Made by a program: the position numbers and the translations under genes. A stretch of 64,000 nucleotides of DNA. Origin: Prostheceraeus crozeri (Eukaryota; Platyhelminthes; Polycladida; Euryleptidae). The notes beneath the pieces were generated by a model. It was not told the DNA's origin. It made no database searches and worked only from the letters and a program-made list of their open reading frames with translations. Below, in pieces: positions 12,401-23,084 of this stretch. The stretch is from contig CAJQUW010000455.1 of assembly GCA_907163375.1 (NCBI GenBank), positions 1 to 64,000 on the forward strand, given 5' to 3'. Numbering within the stretch: position 1 is the first letter of the stretch; every line of letters starts with the position of its first letter.

Positions 12401-13090
12401 AACTTTTACATGAATAAACCAAATGCCCTGATGCTATATGATAATGTCTCGATATGCTATTGTTGTTTCTTTTAACTATGTCACTGATTCAAACAGTTAA
12501 TTACACTACCTATTCATTCAACTTTGCAATCTCAATCTTTGCTTTCTCGAATATAAACCTCTAATTTACATACAACACTGTGATATGTGTTCTATCTTAT
12601 ACACTCAAACAGTAGAGACATTCATTCTGTTACATCCATGAACATGATGTGATAAAACAAAATTCACATAATCTCAAAACCTCTTTAACAGCACTTGACT
12701 TCAAACATATGCTGAATCCCACACAGTTTGTTTGTTACACTACCAATTCATTTCAATGTGGGCTAATCTTGCATCACTCATTTCATGTAACACAACTTTT
12801 CACTTTAATTATTCCCAGAATGTTACTGCAGTGGTCTCAACACAATCCTACCTACCATGTATTCTAACACTCTAATCACTGTACAATGACTGTTGTGAAT
12901 TGTATCGCATTCACGTGCATTACCCAGGCTTGTAAATTCCTGTTGCTCAGGTGTGAGAAGGTTATGACAACCTAAGATGCTTCAGCGGTTCATTTCAATT
13001 CACACGAGTAACATTTCATGCTTTCATGTCTAGTAACATGTATGAGTTACTTTATCACTCTAGTTTAATGGAGACTTTGATTATTCATTC
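12401..13090. other. spacer, no gene seen
   Basis: AT-rich and without coding signal. 12715-12860 is a diverged copy of sequence found after the arrays at about 11020 and 35320. Confidence 0.5.
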
Positions 13091-13099
13091 TTAGCTCGC

Positions 13100-14530
13100 T
13101 GAAGATGAGTGTTTGTATCACACTGTGAAGAGAGATTGCAAACTAATGAAGATAGAAATTTGATATCTGTAAACGTTTGGCGTGTGAGTGGCCATCCTTT
13201 CATCCCTTTCATCAATTTTCAACCCATCCTCTGAGTTCAACGGGCTTGGAACCGTCAGAAAGTGAAAACACTTTCTGGCCTCATTATGGGTAGCCTCATG
13301 AAGGCTGTTTGGGACATTCACTAGCTCATGAAGGCTGTTTGTGGCGTTCTCCGACTCCTCTCTACTTTGCTCGAAGATCTCTGTAAGAAAGAAAAATAGT
13401 GTTAGAGTTGATTGAGAGGCAATGACGTTCGAGTAACTTACTAGGAATTTTCCTCTTCACTTTTCTCACTGAAAAATCACACAGTCGCCCGTCTACCTCC
13501 ATACTGATATGAATGCAGGTAACCCCACCTCCCTCGTAGCAATCCTGTGTGGTGTTTTAAATCATCTGTAACAGTAGGCACGTCACATACTTGGTTTCTG
13601 TAGATTGGCAGGTGTAACCTTCATCGTGTCTTCTCTTCATTTCCTTGTTGATGTCTTCAGCCTGACTAAGTCTCCTCTTCATCTCATGATTTTCTTCTCT
13701 CATCCCTTGACAGTTCCTCTCTATCACACCAAGTCTGGTAACCTCTGCCTCTGATGATTCAACTCGGATACTACCTCCTCATAAGCCATCTCCTTCTCCT
13801 TCCATTCCCGCACTCTCTTTCATTAATGTTTCCCTCTCTCTTCTGCAGCTGTAATACTTCCTCCTGTAAGACTTTCACCGTTCCCACTTTAATTTTTAGT
13901 TTGGCTATGTCCTGCACCATCTCTTTATTTTGTCTATTCATGGCCTCATAGCGATCTTTGAGCAGCATGTAATGGGCTTGCTGTGATGGTTTCGCCTTCA
14001 ACTCATTTCTATCTAGAGCTCTTGTTTGCTCGCGTATACCGCCTTTCTTTGTGTAGAAGTGTTAAGTGGCTCCTCTACATGTTTAGATGCGCGCTCAGAT
14101 ACAAGTTCAGATTCCTGTTTACCACTCATGAAAACGGCTCTCACCTCATGTACTTCCCCTTCCTCCTCACTGCTGCTTGTATCGCTGAGGAAGTGATCGT
14201 TCCTTCATCATCCAAGTCGACAATGTGTCTTACAGCCACCCGCTCTTCCTCCCTTCGTCTATACAAGTCATCAAACCACTTTTTGAAGTGGCAGTTAGAA
14301 ATAGACGCAATAGGACACTGGTCATGTCTTTTCCTAAATTCGACAAAGTCAGAGTCTGCTTCCGCAGCATGATGGCACAGGTCTTTATTTCAAAGACCTT
14401 CTTATGCTCCCCAATGTGTTCCACCTGTTTCAAGTGCTTTTTGTATTCGGTCCCTCTGTATACTTTATCGCATGAACATCTTGTGACGCTGTAGCGCGAA
14501 GACTTTGATAAAACCATGTTCAAACTGCAA
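13100..14530 (-). pseudogene. degraded homologue of gene A: Cys/His N-terminus plus coiled coil
   Basis: On the minus strand the locus starts near 14517, just after a splice-acceptor-like TTTTATCTTGCAG. The start region encodes CSCDKVYRGTEYKKHLKQVE, closely matching the CVCGRINRSADAKAHVKKAG layout of the intact-looking gene at 53810-54979. Further on, SQQAHYMLLKDRYEAMNR parallels SQQMAHNLLVNKYESLKK of that gene, and a heptad-rich stretch follows. These two matches in the same order show homology between the elements. Acceptor position just before the start codon is also shared. The Polinton is inserted about 200 bp upstream, in what should be the 5' intron. The locus is degraded, with several breaks. 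Function unknown; a nuclear or DNA-associated structural protein is a guess. Confidence 0.6.
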
Positions 14531-14723
14531 GATAAAAGTTAGTTATTTACTACAGTTCTCACAAGAAAGCACTGTTTATCAGAAACATGTTTGTAATAAA
14601 TGGCATAGGACAGACAATGATGGCCTAACCTTAAGACCCTAGTGTTAGAAAGCGATCAGTGATACCTGTAAGATCTGACTTTAAATCTCTATTTTAGAAC
14701 GTCTGATAGCAAACGTCAGACGA

Positions 14724-14729
14724 CTCACC
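14724..14729. repeat. Polinton target-site duplication, left
   Basis: CTCACC directly before the terminal repeat, identical to 34032-34037. Six bases is the standard Polinton/Maverick duplication. Confidence 0.95.
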
Positions 14730-15415
14730 AGTAATGGGAAAAAGACCGGACCAGGACACCATAAAATCAAAAAAATTAGTACTTTTAAAAACGACATAAA
14801 TTCATGAATTTAGTCCCTTTTTCAGGTTTTTAAGACCTAAATTCATGAATTTGGTTCATTCAAAAAGTACCATTTTTTTCAAAAATGGTACTTTTAAAAA
14901 CGACATAAATTCATTGAATTTAGGTCTTAAAAACCTGACAAAGGGACTAAATTCATGAATTTATGTCGTTTTTAAAAGTACCCAATTTACTAATTTTTCA
15001 AAATCTCAAATTTGAGAATTACAATTTTCACCTCAAAATCATGACCGTTCTAGGACACTAAAAAATTATAAAAGTTTGAGGAATCTCAAAATTTGAGAAT
15101 TACACTCGGGCGACGCCCTAGAACCTTCGGTTTGATTTTCATTGCTTAAATCATGGACCGTTCTAGGACACTAAAAATTATAAAAGTTGAGTATCTCAAA
15201 ATTTGAGAATTACAATTTTCATTGCTTAAATCATGACCGTTCCAGGACACCGAAAATCATAAAAGTTGAGAATTTCAAATTCATGAGTTTAGACGTTTTT
15301 TCAGGTTTTTTAAAATATATCATGTGTCTAATAATATTTCTTTAAAAATGGAAGAAACGAAAGTGGAAGAAACAAAAGTGGAAGGAACTTCAGAAATGGA
15401 AGAAACCGCAAGAAT
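14730..15415 (+). repeat. Polinton left terminal inverted repeat
   Basis: Matches the reverse complement of 33470-34031 with few differences but is about 120 bp longer, because a block containing GACCGTTCTAGGACAC is present once more. It has internal palindromes built on AAATTCATGAATTTA and on AAAAACGACATAAATTC, which make the repeat itself foldable. Its inner end includes the first codons of the membrane-protein gene found complete at the other end. Confidence 0.9.
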
Positions 15416-15450
15416 ATATCCTTCGTTTATCTCAATTAAAAATAAGTGAA
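15340..15450 (+). other. terminal-repeat copy of the start of the membrane-protein gene
   Basis: The left terminal repeat includes a short frame beginning MEETKVEETKVEGTSEMEE, matching the N-terminus of the gene at 32783-33505 on the other end. The match stops soon after IYPS. It is a by-product of the terminal repeat reaching into the gene, not a separate gene. Confidence 0.7.
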
Positions 15451-15459
15451 ATGGTTCTC

Positions 15460-16265
15460 AATTATTATTAAGATTAGAGCACTATGATAAATTAAGAAGA
15501 CGCAATTATTACTTAGTCATTCTTCGTTTATTGAATGCTCAACATTATTTAAAGTACTAATTGTGTGAACTAGAAGATCATTGTAACTCATAAACTCAAA
15601 ATTATTCAATGAACCCGTACACTGCCTGATAATTGAAGAGAGAGACAGAGATTGAAGAGAGAGAAACATCTAGCAGCTTTCCCCTAAAATTATCATGCTA
15701 TATCTTGTCATTTCAATTTACCCATCGGTAAACTTTTGACATTTCAACTTACGCGTGCGTAAAGTTTTGACATTTCAATTTACCCCTACGTAAATTATTT
15801 TCAGAATCTGTTTTCAAAATCTATTTTCAAAATCCATTTGCAAAGTCTATTTTCAAATTCAGTTTTAGAAAATCGATTTGCAAAATTCATTTAGCGTTTG
15901 CCAAACACATACGGGTAGTAAATTACTATCCCATTGTGAAGACATGAATAGATTAAGCACATAAGAGTGCATTGACAATAAAAGCAAATGACAATAAAAT
16001 TCTTCTTCTAAATTTAGACGCATGGTCGGAGACTTGCGGGATAGTTGTTATGACAATTTTAAACAATCATTTTAACGATGAAACATATTTTACAAATGAA
16101 GTTCATGAAGAAAATGGAAATATATAAAACAATATAGATTAGAATAATTATAATATAATCATTTCAAAATCGAATAAGTAGTAAGGAAAGACATCATTAG
16201 AGAACAATTTTAAATCAATACCCCCCTCCCTTCTGACTTCTAGGGGTCGCTTAAGAAATTTTTTT
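15460..16265. other. Polinton noncoding spacer with short tandem repeats
   Basis: Between the left terminal repeat and the protease. At 15706-15800 three 31-bp units read TTGACATTTCAATTTACCC; each centres on a small palindrome such as TTACGCGTGCGTAA. At 15795-15895 shorter units of the TTTTCAAAATC type follow. The rest shows no coding signal. Confidence 0.6.
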
Positions 16266-16273
16266 ATTATAAA

Positions 16274-16762
16274 ATGAGCAACATAAATGAGTTTTTGAAA
16301 TTATATGGAACACAAACGACAACGAATTTCGACCAAAAGAAAATCGCAAATCGATTAGGAATAAAGAATTTTCATGTACTAATGAGAAAACGAATTACAA
16401 TTCATAAAAATAGCATCAATAACTGTAAATTTCATAACAAATCTTCATACGTCAAATGAAAAAGGTGTACATTGGTCAGCGCAGGCGTTAAAAATCATCA
16501 GCAGAACTATTATTTTGATTCATACGGTTTGCCCCCTACAAATGAAGTAAAAGAATTACTTGGAACGGGAACATACAATACGTTTCAAATTCAAACACCA
16601 GGCACTACCTATTGTGGACAATTATGTTTATACGTTTTGTACAAATTACAAAAAGGAGTATCATTTCTAGATATTATGTTAGAATTGAATAATAAAATAA
16701 TAATAATAATGATAATTAAAAATCAGTTCGTTGTAATTCATTTTGATAAAAACGTCCTCTGA
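16274..16762 (+). CDS. PRO: Polinton cysteine protease (adenain/Ulp1 type) region
   Basis: Recognised by YYFDSYGLPPTNEV followed about 30 residues later by YCGQLCLYVLYKL, the Asp/Asn-oxyanion and catalytic-Cys blocks of adenovirus-type maturation proteases. In Polintons this enzyme is thought to process capsid proteins during assembly. The N-terminal part has MSNINEFLKLYGTQTTTNFD, typical of the leader of this family. Its 3' end overlaps the end of the convergent integrase gene by about 45 bp. Belongs to the fossil Polinton, so present activity is not implied. Confidence 0.75.
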
Positions 16763-18069
16763 TATCTTCATCATCTAAATCTTTAATTTCAGAAGTAATC
16801 GGATAACTTTGATTTATTTTAGAAATTTCAAATATCTCTTTCGTCCAATAGCCAACAAAGCCTTTTTCAATTAATTCTTATATTTAAATATTCTAACTCT
16901 ATCTCCAATTTTAAATTTCGGCTTAAGTTTCTGCAAATTCGGATTACTCTCATTCAAATTATTATTCTCGAATATTTTCTTTCGTACTAGATCAGGGTCG
17001 TCAGAAGCATTCTTTGGAGTTTCTTCAATACCAGAATGAACTTTATTATTGTACTTTCTACAATTTCTGGTAATATCTTCAACCATTTCTGATTTCTTTG
17101 CTCAGTAAATTTCTTGAATAATTTATTTTTTAACGTCCGATTAAATCTTTCTATCACTACGGCCTTCCCAGCGTTTTCAGTTGAATAAACAATTTCAAAT
17201 AGTGGCTGAACGTTTCTGTTATAAAATTCCGACCCTTTATCAACAAACAATTTTTTTGGCTTTCTATTACTTTCTTTAAAGATTTCTTCACACGCATATT
17301 TAACTGATAGACCACTTTTATTTTTTAAAGGCTTTACCCAAGCGTATCGTGTATATAAATCTATAACGGTCAATGCGTATTTATAATCTTTTTCATTCGG
17401 CATATGAATAAGATCAGCACTCCAAATATCATCTTTATTAAATACTTTTACTTTCAATAAATATTTAGGTCTTCTATATTCCTTGTGGATTTCAGACGCG
17501 TAGGTTCGAGCGTTGCTCTCAGAGTTATTAGTTCGAGCGTTGCTCTCAGACATCTTTGCTGTCGTTTCATTTAAACCCTGACCGAATAATATTTTAGCTT
17601 GTAAAGCTTTCTTAACAAACATTTCTTTCAATTTTTTCTCTAAATGTAGGATTTTGAATACTATCTAATTCTTGAATCATTTTCTTATCAGCTGCATGTC
17701 GAGAACTTAGATCATGATTTCGATAAGCTAAATCATGCCTGTAAGCTGCGGCATCTACTCTATTTATTGGTTCTTCACCTGGTTTCGGATTATTATTCTC
17801 ATCTAGTCTTATATCTAATCGAGTTCCTGGACCGGTATATGAATGACCAGGAAGATTTTTTTCTTTCGAATATTTACTCCAAATAAATCCAGGAAAGTTT
17901 TCTAATGTTTTTTGTATGTCGCCACCGTAGGTAGTAGCAAACTTTGTTTGTCGTCGTTACCTTCATAAATTTTACAATTTGAGTTTTTATTTTTGTTTAA
18001 TAGATAATTCAATAAATCTAAATTAGAAATTTTTAATTTAATTAAATTTTCGGAATTTTTAGTATTCAT
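16716..18069 (-). CDS. INT: Polinton retroviral-type integrase region
   Basis: Contains a DDE-type core: DIWSADLIHMPNEKDYKYAL carries the first Asp, KPKKLFVDKGSEFYN the second, and NKVHSGIEETPKNA belongs to the region after the catalytic Glu. An SH3/chromo-like tail follows (FKIGDRVRIFKYKN). In Polintons this enzyme inserts the element and makes the 6-bp duplication seen here. It lies at the left end of the minus-strand block, converging on the protease. Between the start region and the core is an insertion of repeats reading NARTNNSE/NARTYASE. The minus-strand start near 18069 follows a short AT-rich gap from the next gene. Confidence 0.8.
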
Positions 18070-18171
18070 TTTAAAAGATAAAAAAATTAAGAAGATAAAA
18101 ATAAATGTTTTACCTTATCATACTAGGACTTAGATATATTCCAGAACCATCTTTAGTTTCTTTAATTTCAA

Positions 18172-18594
18172 TTAAATCATCATTTTGTGGAGAATATTTT
18201 TAAGAACTCGTTTTCCTTCATCAACTAATTTTAATTTACTAATAAAATTATCTACTACTCCTTCACCCCTAGCAACTTTCTCTAACTCTCTGTTATGACG
18301 TTTTTGTTCTTCTAATGCTGCCTTCTCTGATTTATTTTTATTTACTGCTTGGACAATACCAGCTGTCCCACCTGCAACACTTCCTGCTGCAGCTATGCCT
18401 CCTATTATTAGTGGAATTAATGGGAGAATCCCGCCATTCTTTTCTTCTTGTAATTGAATATTCTCTATCATTGGTTTACTTATGTAATACTTTTTTTTAT
18501 TAATCGTAATAGTTTTAGGGGTATTTTTGTCAACAATATTACGTAATTTCAATTCAACAGTTTTATTATTAATATTACTTTTCGCTTCCGACAT
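18172..18594 (-). CDS. small Polinton virion-like protein with Gly/Ala-rich hydrophobic segment
   Basis: 140 aa. After a Lys/Thr-rich N-terminus comes GGILPLIPLIIGGIAAAGSV and a Gly/Ala-rich continuation, then a basic stretch with QKRHNRELEKVARGEG. This hydrophobic-then-basic design with a Gly-Gly region recurs in small virion proteins of Polintons and adenoviruses (pX or pVI-like). A membrane-lytic or core role is possible. It sits between integrase and the major capsid gene, as expected for a virion-protein block. Assignment by composition and context only. Confidence 0.6.
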   Translation of the reverse strand: MSEAKSNINNKTVELKLRNIVDKNTPKTITINKKKYYISKPMIENIQLQEEKNGGILPLIPLIIGGIAAAGSVAGGTAGIVQAVNKNKSEKAALEEQKRHNRELEKVARGEGVVDNFISKLKLVDEGKRVLKNILHKMMI

Positions 18595-18740
18595 TTTTAA
18601 TTAAAAAATTTTAAGTTACGAAAAATTTTTAAGATATCAAAATTTTAATCTATTCTAGTTACGAAAAATTTTTAAGTTAAGAATTTTTTAATCTATTCTA
18701 GTTATGAAAAAAAAATAATTAATCGACTAAGTCTTGGGCT

Positions 18741-20075
18741 TTAACCTATCCTAACCATCTTTCCATTAAGAATTTCAATAGAATATTTTGCATCTTCTAG
18801 CAATAAACCATAAGCCATCAATGAAGTTGTGGAATCTTTCTTTTCAATATTAATTTTTACATCACAACCATTTTTAATAATATCTTCAGATTGTGCACTT
18901 AAATCGAAACAGAAAACAGGATATAAATGTCTCCAATCTCCAGGAGTTAATTGTGGTTCAACTCCAAATTCTATACAAAGATTTCGATAAGAATCATATC
19001 CTTCCATAAATTGATTATTGGTATCATCGAATCTTAATGGATCAATTGGATATCGAGTTTGATTTAATGAAACTTGTAAACTTCGAATTGTATTAATATG
19101 AAAAATATTATTGTTCTTATCAAAACTTGGAGAATTATTTCTTTGAAATGTTAGTAATAAATATCTTGGAGTATTCGCAGTTCTAGTAAAATGCCAGTTA
19201 AATCTTTGTTCGGAAAAAGTTACTGAACTAGCAGTACGCTTTAGAAAATTTACTGGAATTGGTTTGTTAGTATTTAATCTTTTTGCAATAGCTGTTTCAA
19301 TCTCTAAACTAGGAGTAATATGCTTAATCCACCATTCAAGTCTATCAATTTTTAAATATGCTTTTTTTCCAGGTTTACCAAAAAAGATTAATTCATTATT
19401 TGCTGTACGATGAATTATTAATTTAAATTTTAACTGATATGATATTTTATCATAATCTAAATATCAAAATAATGGAGACAATGACCAATTTACTGTTTGC
19501 TTACTTTTCTTGTTAAATTCACGTCTTTCTTTATATGCATAATTATTTGTTTTATTTAAATGTTTTGCAATATTTTCTACATCTTTCGCAATTCCTGCGG
19601 CATCTGTTCCAGCGTGAGTTAAATCATCAATAATTATACCATCATTAGTATCAGGAAACCAACCTTCGATTTCATGCTTTTTATTATTTTCACCAATTGT
19701 TACAAATCTAAGCATTGTATCAAATACACCTGGAGAATCACTTATTGTTTCTATATTTTGAGTTGCAACATCTAAACGCATTTGTGTAAATAATCTTGGA
19801 AAAAAATTATTCTCTAATGCAATATTATCGGTATCTGGTAATGGTGTTGTAAAATTAGCATCACTATATAAAGAATATTCACAGTGTAAAAATGAATCAG
19901 GTAGATATAAATAACTCTGCTGATTATCAACTTCAAAAATTAAATCTCCTCCATTATTTACTCTACTGGAAGATCCGGGATTCATAGCAATTCTTATATA
20001 GTCATTCTTTTTTTGATTGTAACTGACGAACGGAGGATCGTCTAATCTAAATTTATTTTCGATAAGCGAAGACAT
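18741..20075 (-). CDS. MCP: Polinton major capsid protein (double jelly-roll) region
   Basis: Begins MSSLIENKFRLDDPPFVSYN and continues with the strand-rich segments typical of Polinton major capsid proteins (NGGDLIFEVDNQQSYLYLPD; later GDWRHLYPVFCFDLSAQ near the C-terminus). The last of these, with DGTT/SEDIIKNG-type loops, is a recognisable conserved block of the second jelly roll. The role in relatives is the pseudo-hexameric capsomer. It lies next to two small virion-like genes on the same strand. Part of the fossil element. Confidence 0.75.
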
Positions 20076-20146
20076 TTTTATAAAAAATAATTTGACTTTT
20101 TGTTTTTCTCACAGACAGAAAAAAAAATTTTTACTAAAATATAATT

Positions 20147-20638
20147 TTAGAATTTTGCTAGACCAGCTCCGCTGCTCACGCCATTACCTCTTATTTCTTC
20201 AATTGTTTTTTCATTATGTTTACTATCACCCTCCACAGCTATGTTAGCAATTTTGTTCTTTGTTTCATCTGAAAGTTTTTTTAAATTTTTTAGTTCTTCA
20301 GAATCATTCCTAAGTTTACGAATAACTTCTACTTGTTTTAATTCGTTTTGTGATTTAACAGCATTTGATATTGCACTAGCTGTACTACCTATAGCAGCTG
20401 CTCCTTTTGCAGCAGATGTAATCAAATCTTTATTATTTTTAATTAAGTTAACGATACTTCCAATACCAGAAAAAATACCATCTCCTTCCGTGTGAACGGC
20501 ACCTGCGGTGCCTAGGAACTTTTCTGTTCCGACTGTTTCTCTATTATCATAATGGTAAACCGGATTCATACGTGGTTCATGAGCAATTTTTTGATTTGAA
20601 GCAAATTGTTTAAGATTGTGTTCATAAATTATAGGCAT
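20147..20638 (-). CDS. small Polinton virion-like protein with amphipathic Gly/Ala core
   Basis: 163 aa beginning MPIIYEHNLKQFASNQKIAH. A Gly-rich linker leads to GIFSGIGSIVNLIKNNKDLI, then an Ala-rich helix (AAKGAAAIGSTASAISNAVK) and a charged coiled region. Same layout as the 140-aa protein at 18172-18594, which suggests two related minor virion proteins. The position just upstream of the capsid gene on the same strand supports a structural role. No firm family assignment by eye. Confidence 0.6.
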   Translation of the reverse strand: MPIIYEHNLKQFASNQKIAHEPRMNPVYHYDNRETVGTEKFLGTAGAVHTEGDGIFSGIGSIVNLIKNNKDLITSAAKGAAAIGSTASAISNAVKSQNELKQVEVIRKLRNDSEELKNLKKLSDETKNKIANIAVEGDSKHNEKTIEEIRGNGVSSGAGLAKF

Positions 20639-20725
20639 TTTTTAGTAATAAATTTGACTTTTGGGAGAAATATAAATACGGGCGAAGCCCTGGAAGACAT
20701 CTCCGATGTCCATTATAAAAAATGT

Positions 20726-20899
20726 TTATTTTTTGTTCTTAACTTTTACAGATTGGGTTTTTGGTTTAACTTTATCAGGAACCAAACCTGCATCAATCAT
20801 TCGTTTTATTCTATGATTTTCTTTCATAATATTTCTTTGTTTTATTAACTCTTCTAATTGTTTTATTCTTTTAAAATTATCAGCTCTAATTTTATCCAT
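20726..20899 (-). CDS. 57-aa Polinton mini-gene matching the N-terminus of the 272-aa protein
   Basis: Reads MDKIRADNFKRIKQLEELIK and continues QRNIMKENH, nearly identical to the start of the protein at 29910-30728 (MDKVRADNFKRIKQLDELIK). The likeness stops after about 35 residues. The rest is a basic tail rich in Lys, Pro and Val, ending KVKNKK. It is preceded by the same AT-rich leader type. The near-identity at protein level implies a recent partial duplication onto the opposite strand. Function unknown; a short amphipathic helix is predicted by the charge pattern. Confidence 0.6.
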   Translation of the reverse strand: MDKIRADNFKRIKQLEELIKQRNIMKENHRIKRMIDAGLVPDKVKPKTQSVKVKNKK

Positions 20900-21051
20900 T
20901 TTTAAAATTATATACTTTTATATTTTTAAATTTTTTTTAAAAATTATATTTATACTTTTATATTTTTAAAATTATATTTATATTTTTTAAATTATATTTA
21001 TATTTTTTATGATTTTTATTTTTTGTAGGTAAAAAATATTTAAGTTAATAT

Positions 21052-21951
21052 TTACAATACTCGTTTAAATTTACGTTTATGAATATCTAACAACTTCGAG
21101 ATAACTTTATTAATTGCTTGTTGCACTTTATCTATTGCATCAAGAAGCGTGTGATGTACTTTAATTTCTTTTTCAGTCATTTCTAATTTTTTCTCACTTT
21201 TCTTTAATTCTGTTTTTAAAGCATTTAATTGAACTTTAAGACCATCTACTTTTCTTTTAACGGAATCTAACTGTTCTTTATTTTCTTTAGAGTTTTTTTG
21301 TAAATTTTTCTTTAATTCATTTTCTAAATTGATTTTCAGAGTTTTCATTTTATCAACTTTTTCATTAAGTGATTTTACTTCAATTTTTAATTGATTTATT
21401 TTTTTAATTTGTTGAGCAATTTTAGAACTCAATTCATCAACACTTTTTTGGAATGTAGTTTGTAACTGCTTTAAATTTTTTTTAATTCTTTCAGGTAGTT
21501 TTTCTATTTCATCTTCTAATTGTTCTTTTAACATTTTTATCTGATGTTTATTTTTAATTACAGCAGATTTTAAATTTATAGAAAGTAATATTAAAATTTT
21601 TGATTGTTCAGAAATCTTTTTAAAAAGTTTTGCTATATCTGCTTCTAGCTCTCTATCCTTTTTATCAAGTTTTAATAATTTTTCGCTTAATGATTTGTCA
21701 TTAAGTTTAAGCAACTTTAATTCGTTCATCAGCGGAACCATAACATCGTTTATATATTTTTCTTTTAAGTCATTGATTTGTGTATCAACATATTGTTTAT
21801 TTGTTAACTCTGTATTTTGTTGTGGAAGAATAGAAAGATGTAATGGTCCAGATAAAACGTCTCCAGTTTTCATGATATAATTTTCTAGTTCTATTTCTGA
21901 TTCACGATTATTCGGGATATATGCACCTCCACCAACATTTGGTAACATCAT
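21052..21951 (-). CDS. fibre-like coiled-coil protein of the Polinton
   Basis: 299 aa if started at the Met-Met at 21951, chosen because the upstream residues are low-complexity. The N-terminus reads MMLPNVGGGAYIPNN. It is followed by MKTGDVLSGPLHLSILPQQN and TELTNKQYVDTQI, which is very like the collar repeat of phage and viral tail fibres (G-x-L-x-G-x-L...NKxYVD). The remaining 220 residues are an uninterrupted Leu/Ile/Lys/Glu heptad coiled coil, ending in a basic helix. A trimeric fibre or spike is a reasonable inference. No membrane anchor is seen. It is divergent from the zinc-finger gene at 22037, with an 85-bp AT-rich gap. Confidence 0.6.
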   Translation of the reverse strand: MMLPNVGGGAYIPNNRESEIELENYIMKTGDVLSGPLHLSILPQQNTELTNKQYVDTQINDLKEKYINDVMVPLMNELKLLKLNDKSLSEKLLKLDKKDRELEADIAKLFKKISEQSKILILLSINLKSAVIKNKHQIKMLKEQLEDEIEKLPERIKKNLKQLQTTFQKSVDELSSKIAQQIKKINQLKIEVKSLNEKVDKMKTLKINLENELKKNLQKNSKENKEQLDSVKRKVDGLKVQLNALKTELKKSEKKLEMTEKEIKVHHTLLDAIDKVQQAINKVISKLLDIHKRKFKRVL

Positions 21952-22036
21952 TTTTAAACAATAAAAATAAAATTTTTTCTGATTATAAAAATACATAAAT
22001 TATAAAAATAAAATTTTTCCTAATAAAAATAAAAAA

Positions 22037-22903
22037 ATGGAAATGACTCAAATTTGTCAAGTTTGCAATATGCGTTTTTTAAATCAAACACTATTATATT
22101 CTCATATGAAAAACACACCATGTGGTATGCATATGAATCAATTACAACCTAATAATAGTATTCAACCTAATAATAGTATTCAGAATAATATTCAACCTAA
22201 TAATAGTATTCAGTATAATAATATTCAATCAGAGCAACCATTACAAAGATTAAAGCATTTATTTATTTCAGATAAAGAACAAAATCTTTATACTGCTAGA
22301 ATAAATACACCTAGGCAAAATACACCTAGGCAAAATAATAATAATTATTTAGCACAAAATAATAATGTAGCACAAAATAATCCTTTTGTTCAAAATAATA
22401 ATGTAGCTCAAAAATATTATGTTGATAAAAATAATAATGTAGCTCAAAATAATTATATTGATAAAAATCAATTTGTTGAAAGTAATAACAAAAAAATATG
22501 TTCCGGATGTAATAAAAATATAACATCAAAAAATTTTGCACGTCATTTAAAATTATGCGAACAACCAGAAGAGGTTAAAAAAAATAAAAAAGATAAATTA
22601 AAAGATCAGTTATGTCGTAATTGTAATAAATATTTTACAATTCAAGGAATTACTAATCATTATAATTCTTGTATAAGTTCTACAAGACAATGTACAAGTT
22701 GTCAAATTACTAAACCTAAGACAGAGTTTTATGATAGTAAATATCAGTGTAAGGATTGTTTAAAAGAAAAAGTTAAATGTAGAGGTTGTCAAAAAATTAT
22801 ATTAAAGAAAAATTTTCAGCGACATGTAACACTATGTCCAAAACTTAATCAACATAATAATCAACATAATAATAATTTATATCAAAATAATAATTTATAT
22901 TAG
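22037..22903 (+). CDS. Polinton multi-zinc-finger protein with Asn-rich linker
   Basis: 288 aa. An N-terminal finger CQVCNMRFLNQTLLYSHMKN is followed by 120 residues of Asn/Gln-rich repeats (QPNNSIQ, AQNNNV). Then come CSGCNKNITSKNFARHLKLC, CRNCNKYFTIQGITNHYNSC, a CTSCQITKPKTEFYDS treble and CRGCQKIILKKNFQRHVTLC. The fingers use C-x2-C...H-x3-C spacing, common in virus and transposon proteins. A nucleic-acid-binding or regulatory role is likely. It is the first gene of the plus-strand block and divergent from the fibre-like gene. Confidence 0.7.
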   Translation: MEMTQICQVCNMRFLNQTLLYSHMKNTPCGMHMNQLQPNNSIQPNNSIQNNIQPNNSIQYNNIQSEQPLQRLKHLFISDKEQNLYTARINTPRQNTPRQNNNNYLAQNNNVAQNNPFVQNNNVAQKYYVDKNNNVAQNNYIDKNQFVESNNKKICSGCNKNITSKNFARHLKLCEQPEEVKKNKKDKLKDQLCRNCNKYFTIQGITNHYNSCISSTRQCTSCQITKPKTEFYDSKYQCKDCLKEKVKCRGCQKIILKKNFQRHVTLCPKLNQHNNQHNNNLYQNNNLY

Positions 22904-22929
22904 TATTTCTATTAAAATAGACTTATATA

Positions 22930-23020
22930 TTTAAATAGTTGTATTTCAACTAAAATAGTTGTATTTCAACTAAAATAGTTGTATTTCAACTAAAATAGTT
23001 GTATTTCAACTAAAATAATC
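22930..23020 (+). repeat. 21-bp palindromic tandem repeat, 4 copies
   Basis: AAAATAGTTGTATTTCAACT repeated four times directly after the zinc-finger gene. Each unit can fold (AGTTG...CAACT). It may act as an mRNA 3' structure or as a protein-binding array. Confidence 0.75.
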
Positions 23021-23084
23021 TTATATATATTAAAATATTATTTTTTTATAAAGAATAAAATATTATTTTATTAAAATATTCTTA

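Noticed and set aside
22326-22541. Tyr/Phe-rich minus-strand frame opposite the zinc-finger gene
   Set aside because: Antisense of Asn-rich codons (AAT read as ATT/TTA).
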